Part shown: piece after piece, positions 7,527-13,438 of the stretch
Position numbering within the stretch: the stretch's first letter is position 1
Layout of the letters: every line of letters begins with the position of its first letter
Source: Bacteroidota bacterium
GTDB taxonomy: Bacteria > Bacteroidota > Bacteroidia > Flavobacteriales_F > PHOS-HE28
Direction: 5' to 3'
Length of the DNA stretch: 14,312 nt
Assembly (NCBI GenBank): GCA_023428865.1
Contig: JAEYWT010000164.1
Location: forward strand, 1-14,312
Notes under the pieces: model-generated
What the model was told of the DNA's origin: nothing
The model's input: the letters and a program-made list of their open reading frames with translations, nothing else
Databases searched by the model: none
Program-made: the position numbers and the translations under genes

Positions 7527-8663
7527 ATGTGGAAGGCGTGGAATAGACTGTGGTACGGCACGAAGACTGCTGGATCATGTGTCGTGCTCGTTGTTGCGGC
7601 ACCGGCAATATGTGCCCAATCGCTTACGCCGACACACCTCACCGATCTACCTCCGCTTTTGCAGGAGGCCAGCGGCTTGCTCCGCATGGGTTCCGATACC
7701 TGGCTTGTTCTCGATAGTGGCAACGATCATGCCATGTACAGGGTATCGGAGGAGAGTGGCGAGGTACTTCAGCAGGTCACCTTGAGCAACGCCACCAATG
7801 TGGATTGGGAGGCCATCAGTACGGATGGCATCCATGTCTACGTTGCGGATGTTGGCAATAATGCTGGCGCTCGCACCGATCTACGGGTCTACCGCTTCCC
7901 CTCAACGGCCCTCACCAATACTGCATCTTCCATCACGGTGGATACCATTCGTTTCCGGTATGCAGACCAGGTCGACTTCACCCCCTTGCCGGATGGCACG
8001 AATTGGGATTGCGAAGCACTGTTGGTGATGGACGATTCACTTTTCCTTTTCACGAAGAATTGGGTTGATGGCCGCACGCATCTTTATACCTTGCCAGCAA
8101 CACCGGGTGATCACATGGCGGTAAGGCGTGATGCTTTTGATGTACAAGGGCTCCTCACCGGAGCGGCCCTGCACGAAGGCAACATCGCCCTTGTCGGTCA
8201 CGCGGCAGGAAGCATAGCCCCTTTCGTCTGGCTCCTGAACGGGTATGTGGAGCATCGCTTCTTCGATGGTCAACGAACACGTTATGGATTGGCTACGGGT
8301 CCGTTGCAGATGGAAGCCATTGCATTTGTGGATGAGACCACGCTGATGCTGGGCAACGAAGCAACACCAGACGTCGCGCCATCCTTATGGCAGTTGCGTT
8401 TACCTACAGCTATGCCAGAGCAGGTTCATCATGGCAAGGTCCTGCGCACCTATCCGATACCGGCCGACAGGCACGTCTGCATTCAGGGCATTGAACAGCG
8501 CCAGGAAGTTGTCGTTCATGACATGTCAGGCGCTGCCGTGGGTCGGGTGCAAGTAGGGCAACATGGAGACATCGATCTACCCTACCTCATTCCCGGCAAA
8601 TACCTCATCGAGGTCCTATCGGATGGTGTGCCGTTTCGGACAACGTTCCTAGTGGCGCACTGA
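7527..8663 (+). CDS. T9SS-sorted secreted protein with propeller-like repeats
   Basis: A 378-residue exported protein without an assigned function. The N-terminus is a signal peptide (hydrophobic VVLVVAAPA, probable cleavage after Ala30, ICA-Q). Three similar blocks are spread along the chain: DWEAISTDGIHVYVADVGNN (93-112), DCEALLVMDDSLFLFTKNW and QMEAIAFVDETTLMLGNEA. Each has an acidic E-A pair followed by a short strand pair, as in the blades of a six- or seven-bladed beta-propeller. The (D/N)GNN...RTDLRVYRFP block is common in uncharacterised Bacteroidota secreted proteins. The last 70 residues (309-378) are a T9SS sorting domain: TYPIPADRHVCI, VVVHDMSGAAVG, LPYLIPGKYLIEVLSDG and a closing TTFLVAH. 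It should be exported by the same system as the other secreted protein in this window, but the two differ in sequence. Confidence 0.82.
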   Translation: MWKAWNRLWYGTKTAGSCVVLVVAAPAICAQSLTPTHLTDLPPLLQEASGLLRMGSDTWLVLDSGNDHAMYRVSEESGEVLQQVTLSNATNVDWEAISTDGIHVYVADVGNNAGARTDLRVYRFPSTALTNTASSITVDTIRFRYADQVDFTPLPDGTNWDCEALLVMDDSLFLFTKNWVDGRTHLYTLPATPGDHMAVRRDAFDVQGLLTGAALHEGNIALVGHAAGSIAPFVWLLNGYVEHRFFDGQRTRYGLATGPLQMEAIAFVDETTLMLGNEATPDVAPSLWQLRLPTAMPEQVHHGKVLRTYPIPADRHVCIQGIEQRQEVVVHDMSGAAVGRVQVGQHGDIDLPYLIPGKYLIEVLSDGVPFRTTFLVAH

Positions 8664-8720
8664 CAGGATCTCTCGACACGAAAGCCATTCGCCATGGGGT
8701 CGTTTTCCAGGAACGTTTAC

Positions 8721-8728
8721 TACATTTG
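8721..8728 (+). promoter_or_regulatory. Bacteroidota -7 promoter element (TACATTTG) for tRNA-Ala
   Basis: TACATTTG matches all fixed positions of the Bacteroidota -7 consensus TAnnTTTG and lies 32 bp before the mature 5' end of tRNA-Ala. The expected transcription start is near 8732-8735. The -33 side is weak: the nearest T-rich run (8703-8706) leaves a shorter spacer than usual. Stable RNA genes normally have strong promoters, which supports the call. Confidence 0.6.
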
Positions 8729-8732
8729 CGCT

Positions 8733-8749
8733 CCCGTTCGCTGAACGGG
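8733..8749 (+). other. Perfect hairpin in the tRNA-Ala 5' leader
   Basis: CCCGTTC (8733-8739) and GAACGGG (8743-8749) are exact reverse complements around a 3-nt loop, GCT. The hairpin begins almost at the predicted transcription start and ends 10 nt before the mature tRNA, so it fills most of the leader. It has no T-tract and is not a terminator for transcription in this direction. It may keep the leader from mispairing with the tRNA or shape RNase P processing. Confidence 0.5.
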
Positions 8750-8759
8750 TTGGCTTCAT

Positions 8760-8837
<78 letters not shown>

Positions 8838-8852
<15 letters not shown>

Positions 8853-8870
8853 GGGCCGCCCTTTCTTTTT
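8838..8870 (+). terminator. Probable intrinsic terminator after tRNA-Ala
   Basis: AAAGGCGG (8838-8845) can pair with CCGCC-C-TTT (8856-8864), giving a 5-bp G:C stem, one bulged C and three A:T pairs around a 10-nt loop. A T-rich run (CTTTTT, 8865-8870) follows at once. It starts 4 nt after the tRNA. In the duplicated copy further on, the left arm is kept (8938-8948) but the right arm and T-run are gone, so only this first copy should terminate. Confidence 0.55.
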
Positions 8871-8872
8871 CC

Positions 8873-8936
8873 AAGAGCTGGCAGAGCGTCCCGCAGGGTT
8901 GCGGGAAGATCACCGGTCCGACTCCGGTATTCTCCA
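8873..8936 (+). pseudogene. Degenerate tRNA-Ala copy
   Basis: This segment lines up with the tRNA-Ala at 8760-8833 at an offset of 103 bp. AGCTGGC and AGAGCG of the D-arm region are shared (one base lost), and the T-arm and acceptor 3' strand are nearly identical. The 5' acceptor strand and 5' D-stem strand are not recognisable: the sequence there is T-rich and cannot pair with ATTCTCC. The T-loop has changed from TTCGACT to TCCGACT, replacing the conserved residue 55. The anticodon arm is quite different: TCCCGC pairs with GCGGGA around a 6-nt loop, AGGGTT, instead of the normal 7-nt loop. It is therefore unlikely to be a working tRNA. Intact stems in the anticodon arm and T-arm mean some structured RNA could remain. 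Origin by tandem duplication, or from an old insertion at the tRNA, are both possible. Confidence 0.75.
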
Positions 8937-8955
8937 CGTGAAAGGCGGTTCTAAT
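8910..8955 (+). repeat. tRNA 3' tail direct repeat, copy 2
   Basis: Second copy of the segment at 8807-8852, with 45 of 46 bases the same. It ends at the left arm and loop of the terminator; after it the sequence diverges, apart from a short GGC. Direct repeats of a tRNA 3' end are the usual mark of a tRNA-targeted integration site, but here the copies are only 103 bp apart and no integrase lies between or beside them. Confidence 0.9.
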
Positions 8956-9356
8956 AGGCAAGGATTTTCCTTTCCCGCGGATCGGACTGGAGGATCCAGG
9001 GGTCCATCGCTGGTTTTCTCACTTTCATCGGCTGGTTGGGCATGCGTGTAAAACCCTGTTGATAAGCTGATTACGAGACCCGAAAAATGGAGACCTACAC
9101 CGCGCCATCTTTGTTTGGATCAAAGAAGGGTGCCCACTCATCCTTCACCAGTTGGCCTGAGAAGTTGATGTGATCAAAGGCATTGGATGGGAGAAAGGAG
9201 GGCGGGTATTCGGAACACCAGGACCTGCTAGGGCGACATATCGGTAGGGCGGCTCTCCACTCCCATCCATACTTTCATTCGGTCGTCACGCCCACTTCCT
9301 CTCTGATTCTGTTCCTGCCAGGTCGGCTACGGAGGCTTCCTCACGGTTCACAGCGG
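8956..9356. other. 401-bp region without a confident gene
   Basis: Between the tRNA repeat and the end of the polyphosphate kinase gene there is no gene I can support on either strand. Plus-strand open frames here have implausible composition and lack family features. On the minus strand, bases 9274 to 9095 are an open frame of 59 codons bounded by stops. Its last part has protein-like composition (SNAFDHINFSGQLVKDEW, then APFFDPNKDGAV and a stop), but it has no start codon and no family that I recognise. It could be the tail of a decayed gene. No terminator with a clear T-tract for the kinase gene is visible. Confidence 0.5.
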
Positions 9357-12047
9357 TCAGCTTTTGCGCCGCCCGCTCCCAGCTGTCTTCGTACCTTTCA
9401 GATAGGCGTAGGTCCTTAGCTGTGCGCGTGCCTTAGGGTCGCGCTTACCAGCGGCGCGGTACGGATTGGTCTGCAATACATCGAAACGCCGTGCCTTGGC
9501 AAGATCCTGCCATTGGATCTCCATCAGCTCCAGTACTCGGTTCCGGAGTTCAGGGTCGTTCACCGGAAAGGCCACCTCGATCCGCCGGTCCAAGTTGCGT
9601 CCCATCCAATCGGCCGAAGAAAGCCATACGTTCGGCTTGCCTCCGTTCACGAAGGCATAAACGCGGGTGTGTTCCAGAAAGCGATCCACGATGCTGATGG
9701 CTTCGATGTTCGCACTAAGCCCTTCGATACCGGGTACCAGGCAACAGATGCCGCGTACGATAAGGCGGATGTTCACCCCTGCGTTGCTCGCATCGTACAA
9801 CTTTCGGATCAACGCACGATCCTCCAGACTGTTCAGCTTCAACAGTATGCCAGACTGCCTTCCTGCGCGGGCGTTCTCGATCTCCTTGTCGATCAGCACC
9901 TCAAGCTCGCCACGCAACGTGAGTGGTGCCATCAGCAACTGCGAAAGAGCCGGGCGATGTTTGCGATCGGCCAGGTGTTTGAACACTTCCCCAACCTCGC
10001 GTGTGAGAGCAGGTTGTGCGGTGAGCAGGGCCATATCGGTATAGATCGTGCTCGTACGTTCGTTGAAGTTGCCGGTGCCGAGGTACGCGTAGCGCACGGT
10101 GCGTCGGTTTTCCACACGTTCCACCAAGCACAGTTTGCAATGCACCTTCAAGTTCTCGTAGCTATAGAGCACGTTCGCACCGGCCTTCTCCAGCTGCTCG
10201 CCCCAATAGAGGTTGCTACGCTCATCGAAGCGGGCTTGCACCTCCACGAAAACAGTTACGCGCTTGCCGCGCCCCAGCGCATCGATCAAGGCTTTACACA
10301 CCTCTGAGCCATGGGCCACGCGATATAAGGTGATGGCGATATGCTTCACCTTGGGGTCACGGGCAGCTCGCTGCAGCCAGCGTACCACATTACCGAAGTC
10401 GTGGTAAGGGAAGTGCCAGAGCACATCGCGACGCGCTACGGCTTGAAAGGTGGCCGCACCATTGCGGGTGGTCCGATCCTCCACCGGCACCAGTGGTCGT
10501 TCGCGTAGCGTTGGATATCCCTTCAGCGGCAATTTCATCAGGTCGCTGAAGTTGTGGTAACGCCCACCCGCCACCAGATCCTGTTTTCCCAGATCGAGCA
10601 GATCGCGCAAGGCGCGCAGCATGTTGGGTGGCATGGCTCGGTCGTACAGGAATCGCGAGGGCACACCCATACTGCGCTTGCGAAGGCTCTTCCTCACTTT
10701 CTCCTTCACGTTGCCCACGTACTCCTCGTCCAAGTGCAGCTCCGCGTCGCGCGAGAGTTTGATGGCATGGCAGGCCAACAGTTTCGATCCGGTGAAGAGG
10801 GCACCCAGACAGAAGCGGATGGCATCGTCCAGGTAGATCAGGTCTGCGTTGCCCTTGCGGGATGGCAGTTCGATGAAACGCCCAAGCTCATCGCTGGGTA
10901 TGTTCACTAACACCACACGTTCCTTGGATCCTCCTTTGGGTTTCAGCCGGCAGGCGAAGTAGAGCTTCCTGTCTTCGATGAAGGGTGCGTTGCCTGTTCG
11001 TACCGTGGCCGTATGCAGCAGCGGCGCTACGTGTTGGGTGAAGTAGTGCCGAACGAATTCGGCTTGTGTGCGCGAGAGTTGTTGTGGAGTAAGGAAGCGG
11101 ATGCCCTTTTCGGCCAGTGCCGGAAGCAGCTCTTCGCGGTAGAGTTTACCGAATCGCTCCTGCTGTGCCAAGGCTTTCTTGTTGATCCGGTCCACGCGTT
11201 TTTCGGGCGTCACCTCAAGGGCGGTGCGGTCCACCTTCTTCAACTTCGTAAGGCTGCGCAAAGAGGCTACGCGTACCCGATAGAACTCGTCGAGGTTGCT
11301 GGAATAGATGGCCAGGAACTTGAGCCGTTCCAGGAGGGGCACGGATCGGTCCATGGCCTCTTGCAGCACCCGGTCGTTGAAGGAAAGCCAGCTCAGATCA
11401 CGGTCGAAATAACGTTCCTGGGCCTTGGGTAATGCCGATCGTTGTTCGGCCGGGATCCGCGATCGTTCTTCCAACACGCGCAGGTTCTGTGCCTTCTGCT
11501 TGGCATAACGCCGCTGCGCCACCGCGGTGTGGAAGCGGTGCTGTTGCAGATAGGCCAGGTTCTCGGCCAGCCATTGGGCGTCGCCGATCCGCTTTTGGTG
11601 TACGAGCTCCAGCTCCTTCTTCAGTTTTTCACTCCGCTCGATGAAGTCGGCCTGGCCTGCTTTCGCCGAGTCCGCATCACGCAGCACCTGTTGTAAGGTG
11701 TTACGTGGGGTAGCGCTTAGCATGGTGCTGCGGATGCATGCAGCCACCCGATCAATGCTGCGCTTGTCCACACCCGATCGGTGCAAGTAGGTGGAGGCCA
11801 GCTCGGCCCCAACAGCTTCGTGCCCTTGGTACACCTTGGCATAACCGGTGTCGTGGAATAGCGCGGCGACTTCCACGATAGCCAGATCGGCAGCGCTCAG
11901 TTTCATCGCCTGGCCCAAGGCCAATGCGGTACGTGTGACCGCGAGCGTATGCTCCAGATCGTGGAAGTGCATGGTGCGCGGCATGTGCGCGGCGAACCAC
12001 TTGCGCACATGGAGCCGGCAGCGTTCCAGTTGTTCGCTGGTGATCAT
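9357..12047 (-). CDS. ppk1: Polyphosphate kinase 1 with N-terminal HD-hydrolase domain
   Basis: An 896-residue fusion, about 200 residues longer than ordinary PPK1 (near 690-700). Residues 1-195 are an HD-superfamily domain: His33 in FHDLEHT, the His65-Asp66 pair in ALFHDTGYAK, His76 in YQGHEAVGAELA, Asp124/Asp126 in VLRDADSAK and a helical tail KKELELVHQKR...QWLAENLAYLQQHRFHT. This tail order recalls the HD module of Bacteroidota HD-DUF5706 proteins. PPK1 begins at about 213 with YFDRDLSWLSFNDRVLQEA and keeps both active-site histidines: His636 (VHCK, phospho-acceptor, E. coli His435) and His793 (LEHTR, E. coli His592), plus LGTGNFNERTS. It should make polyphosphate reversibly from ATP; the HD part may hydrolyse a nucleotide or phosphate ester. 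There is no frameshift or internal stop between domains. A -7-like TAAATTCG lies on this strand at 12085-12078, 31 bp before the start. It is divergent from the SiaB-like gene. Confidence 0.93.
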   Translation of the reverse strand: MITSEQLERCRLHVRKWFAAHMPRTMHFHDLEHTLAVTRTALALGQAMKLSAADLAIVEVAALFHDTGYAKVYQGHEAVGAELASTYLHRSGVDKRSIDRVAACIRSTMLSATPRNTLQQVLRDADSAKAGQADFIERSEKLKKELELVHQKRIGDAQWLAENLAYLQQHRFHTAVAQRRYAKQKAQNLRVLEERSRIPAEQRSALPKAQERYFDRDLSWLSFNDRVLQEAMDRSVPLLERLKFLAIYSSNLDEFYRVRVASLRSLTKLKKVDRTALEVTPEKRVDRINKKALAQQERFGKLYREELLPALAEKGIRFLTPQQLSRTQAEFVRHYFTQHVAPLLHTATVRTGNAPFIEDRKLYFACRLKPKGGSKERVVLVNIPSDELGRFIELPSRKGNADLIYLDDAIRFCLGALFTGSKLLACHAIKLSRDAELHLDEEYVGNVKEKVRKSLRKRSMGVPSRFLYDRAMPPNMLRALRDLLDLGKQDLVAGGRYHNFSDLMKLPLKGYPTLRERPLVPVEDRTTRNGAATFQAVARRDVLWHFPYHDFGNVVRWLQRAARDPKVKHIAITLYRVAHGSEVCKALIDALGRGKRVTVFVEVQARFDERSNLYWGEQLEKAGANVLYSYENLKVHCKLCLVERVENRRTVRYAYLGTGNFNERTSTIYTDMALLTAQPALTREVGEVFKHLADRKHRPALSQLLMAPLTLRGELEVLIDKEIENARAGRQSGILLKLNSLEDRALIRKLYDASNAGVNIRLIVRGICCLVPGIEGLSANIEAISIVDRFLEHTRVYAFVNGGKPNVWLSSADWMGRNLDRRIEVAFPVNDPELRNRVLELMEIQWQDLAKARRFDVLQTNPYRAAGKRDPKARAQLRTYAYLKGTKTAGSGRRKS

Positions 12048-12126
12048 GGTGGTGGACCACGGCTGCGTGGTCGGCAGCGAATTTAGACCCCCGTTCCGGC
12101 ACCGTTCCCGGGTATTTGCTGGCGTC

Positions 12127-12134
12127 TATCTTTG
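12127..12134 (+). promoter_or_regulatory. Bacteroidota -7 promoter element (TATCTTTG) for the SiaB-like gene
   Basis: TATCTTTG is a full match to TAnnTTTG and lies 19 bp before the ATG at 12154. Transcription would begin near 12139-12141, giving a leader of about 14 nt. This supports the start at 12154 rather than any earlier in-frame codon. The -33 region is not clear. The 106-bp gap to the divergent polyphosphate kinase gene also holds a TAAATTCG on the other strand (12085-12078), one mismatch from consensus, so the promoters may be back to back. Confidence 0.6.
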
Positions 12135-12153
12135 GCCAGACCTCTTCTCCCGG

Positions 12154-13215
12154 ATGGATCCCGAGCATGTCCTCACCCTGTACGAGGGTTTCGCTGGCGA
12201 CAGGCTCGCTTTCCTGTACAGCGGAAGTTTCCATGATGAGCATACCGCTCGGCTGATCGCCTTGCAAGAGGAGTTCCTCGAACAGGAAGGCGCTGCCCGT
12301 ACCATGCGCGGTAAGCTGGCCTTCATCATGGTAGAGGCTTACCAGAACATCGTGCGGCATCGCGTACAGGATAGTACCATACGCGATGGCGCCGGCCGAA
12401 GCGTGTTTCTCCTCAGAAGCTCGAAGGGGGCGCATGAGGTCACGGCCATCAACGCACTTCCGCGCACTGAAGTGCCCAGGTTGGAGGCCGCCATCCAACG
12501 CCTATCCGGCATGGACCTGCAGCAGATGAAGCAGGTATTCCTGCGCGGCCTGCAAAGCGAGGAACGCTCTGATCGTGGTGGGGCGGGTCTGGGGTTGATC
12601 GAAATGGCGCGCCGCTCGGGCAACGAGCTGCGTAGTGCGTTCAAGGAGCTGGATGCGGATCATAGCCTCTTCACGTTGCAAGTGGTGGTCGGGGATAGGC
12701 CCGCGCAGCCCACAGCATCGCAGGCTGTTTTCGATCTGCACCAACGCGTGGTCGATCAAGGCATCGCTCTGCTCTGTCGTGGTCGATTGTATGGTGCCGT
12801 GCAGGAGAACCTCTTGCGTATGATCGAACGCGACCTGGATGATGATCGCTCACGTGCGGATCGTGCCAAACATGCCTTCCTGCTCATGACCGGTGTCGTC
12901 GCCGACCTGGATGTGAAAGGAGAGGGCCCCATGGTGATCATCACCATGAACGACAGCAGCACAGCCATCAGCCTGGGTGTGCCCTTGGTGCAGGCCGATC
13001 AGGATCGGTTGGTCAATGCGATAGTGGCGGTGAATGCGATGGACGCACCCACACTGCAACGCCGCTATCGCGATGTGCTGCTCGGTCGCGGCGAAAGCGC
13101 CAGTGGGTTGGAGTTGGGCCTGATGGATATCGCGCGGCGAAGCATCGGTGGTATTCGATCCCATGTGGCCATCAGGGATGGCCTGCCGTTCGCTGTGCTG
13201 GAGGTGTCCGTTTAG
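12154..13215 (+). CDS. SiaB-family protein kinase-like protein with two tandem SiaB-like domains
   Basis: A 353-residue cytoplasmic protein. The first half (about 9-180) has SiaB-family (DUF6272) marks: LAFLYSGSFHDEH, an N-box-like MVEAYQNIVRH with Glu61, Asn65 and His69, SGMDLQQMKQVFLRGL, and a glycine-rich ATP-lid block RGGAGLGLIEMARRSGN (141-157). The second half (about 195-353) repeats the plan: IALLCRGRLYG, AFLLMTGVVADL, VNAMDAPTLQRRYRDVL and SGLELGLMDIARRS. Distances between matching blocks agree to within about one residue. In the second copy the N-box Glu and Asn are lost and the GGAG run is reduced, so it is probably non-catalytic. SiaB in Pseudomonas phosphorylates SiaC to control a diguanylate cyclase; no siaA, siaC or siaD partner is seen here. 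The start follows a perfect promoter element by 19 bp. An upstream in-frame extension to 11848 lies antisense to the HD-PPK gene and is rejected. Confidence 0.8.
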   Translation: MDPEHVLTLYEGFAGDRLAFLYSGSFHDEHTARLIALQEEFLEQEGAARTMRGKLAFIMVEAYQNIVRHRVQDSTIRDGAGRSVFLLRSSKGAHEVTAINALPRTEVPRLEAAIQRLSGMDLQQMKQVFLRGLQSEERSDRGGAGLGLIEMARRSGNELRSAFKELDADHSLFTLQVVVGDRPAQPTASQAVFDLHQRVVDQGIALLCRGRLYGAVQENLLRMIERDLDDDRSRADRAKHAFLLMTGVVADLDVKGEGPMVIITMNDSSTAISLGVPLVQADQDRLVNAIVAVNAMDAPTLQRRYRDVLLGRGESASGLELGLMDIARRSIGGIRSHVAIRDGLPFAVLEVSV

Positions 13216-13303
13216 GATCTTTTCACACCGTTCCCCAGCCTTCGGTCACACAGGCATACGGATCGGCATCATCTTGGAGTTATCCGGATAAGATACACTC
13301 CCC

Positions 13304-13438
13304 ATGCTAGGCATCATCTTCAATACCATGGATCGATTGGGCCGCTTCCAGAAATGGTTCGATAGCCGCTTTGGTTGGTTCTTCACCAACGGCATGAAAT
13401 CTGTCCAGCGGCCTGCCGATCCCTCGGTCAGAGCTTGA
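13304..13438 (+). CDS. Small 44-residue aromatic-rich ORF
   Basis: An ATG-started frame of 44 codons ending in TGA at 13436-13438, in the gap between the SiaB-like gene and the convergent dehydrogenase gene. The peptide starts MLGIIFNTMDRLGRFQKWF and continues DSRFGWFFTNGMKS before a charged, proline-containing end. It is rich in Phe, Trp and basic residues in a pattern that suggests an amphipathic helix on a membrane surface. Phe-Gly-Trp-Phe-Phe-Thr-Asn-Gly recalls short Bacteroidota hypothetical proteins, but I cannot name a family. It is bounded upstream by an in-frame TAA at 13289-13291 and has no clear promoter; it may be read from the SiaB-like gene 88 bp upstream. Its last 11 bases overlap the antisense 3' end of the dehydrogenase gene. 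Composition makes it more believable than a random frame. Confidence 0.5.
   Translation: MLGIIFNTMDRLGRFQKWFDSRFGWFFTNGMKSVQRPADPSVRA

Noticed and set aside
9183..9419. 78-codon plus-strand frame
   Set aside because: It overlaps the 3' end of the polyphosphate kinase gene and has His/Leu/Arg-rich non-protein-like composition.
11848..12153. N-terminal extension of the SiaB-like frame, antisense to the HD-PPK1 gene
   Set aside because: The extension is antisense to coding sequence, has Arg/Ser-rich shadow composition, and a perfect promoter element at 12127-12134 lies downstream of it, just before the ATG at 12154.
13265..13320. 11-bp direct repeat GGCATCATCTT at 13265-13275 and 13310-13320
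   Set aside because: Only two short copies, with no flanking structure; within chance expectation and partly inside the small ORF.
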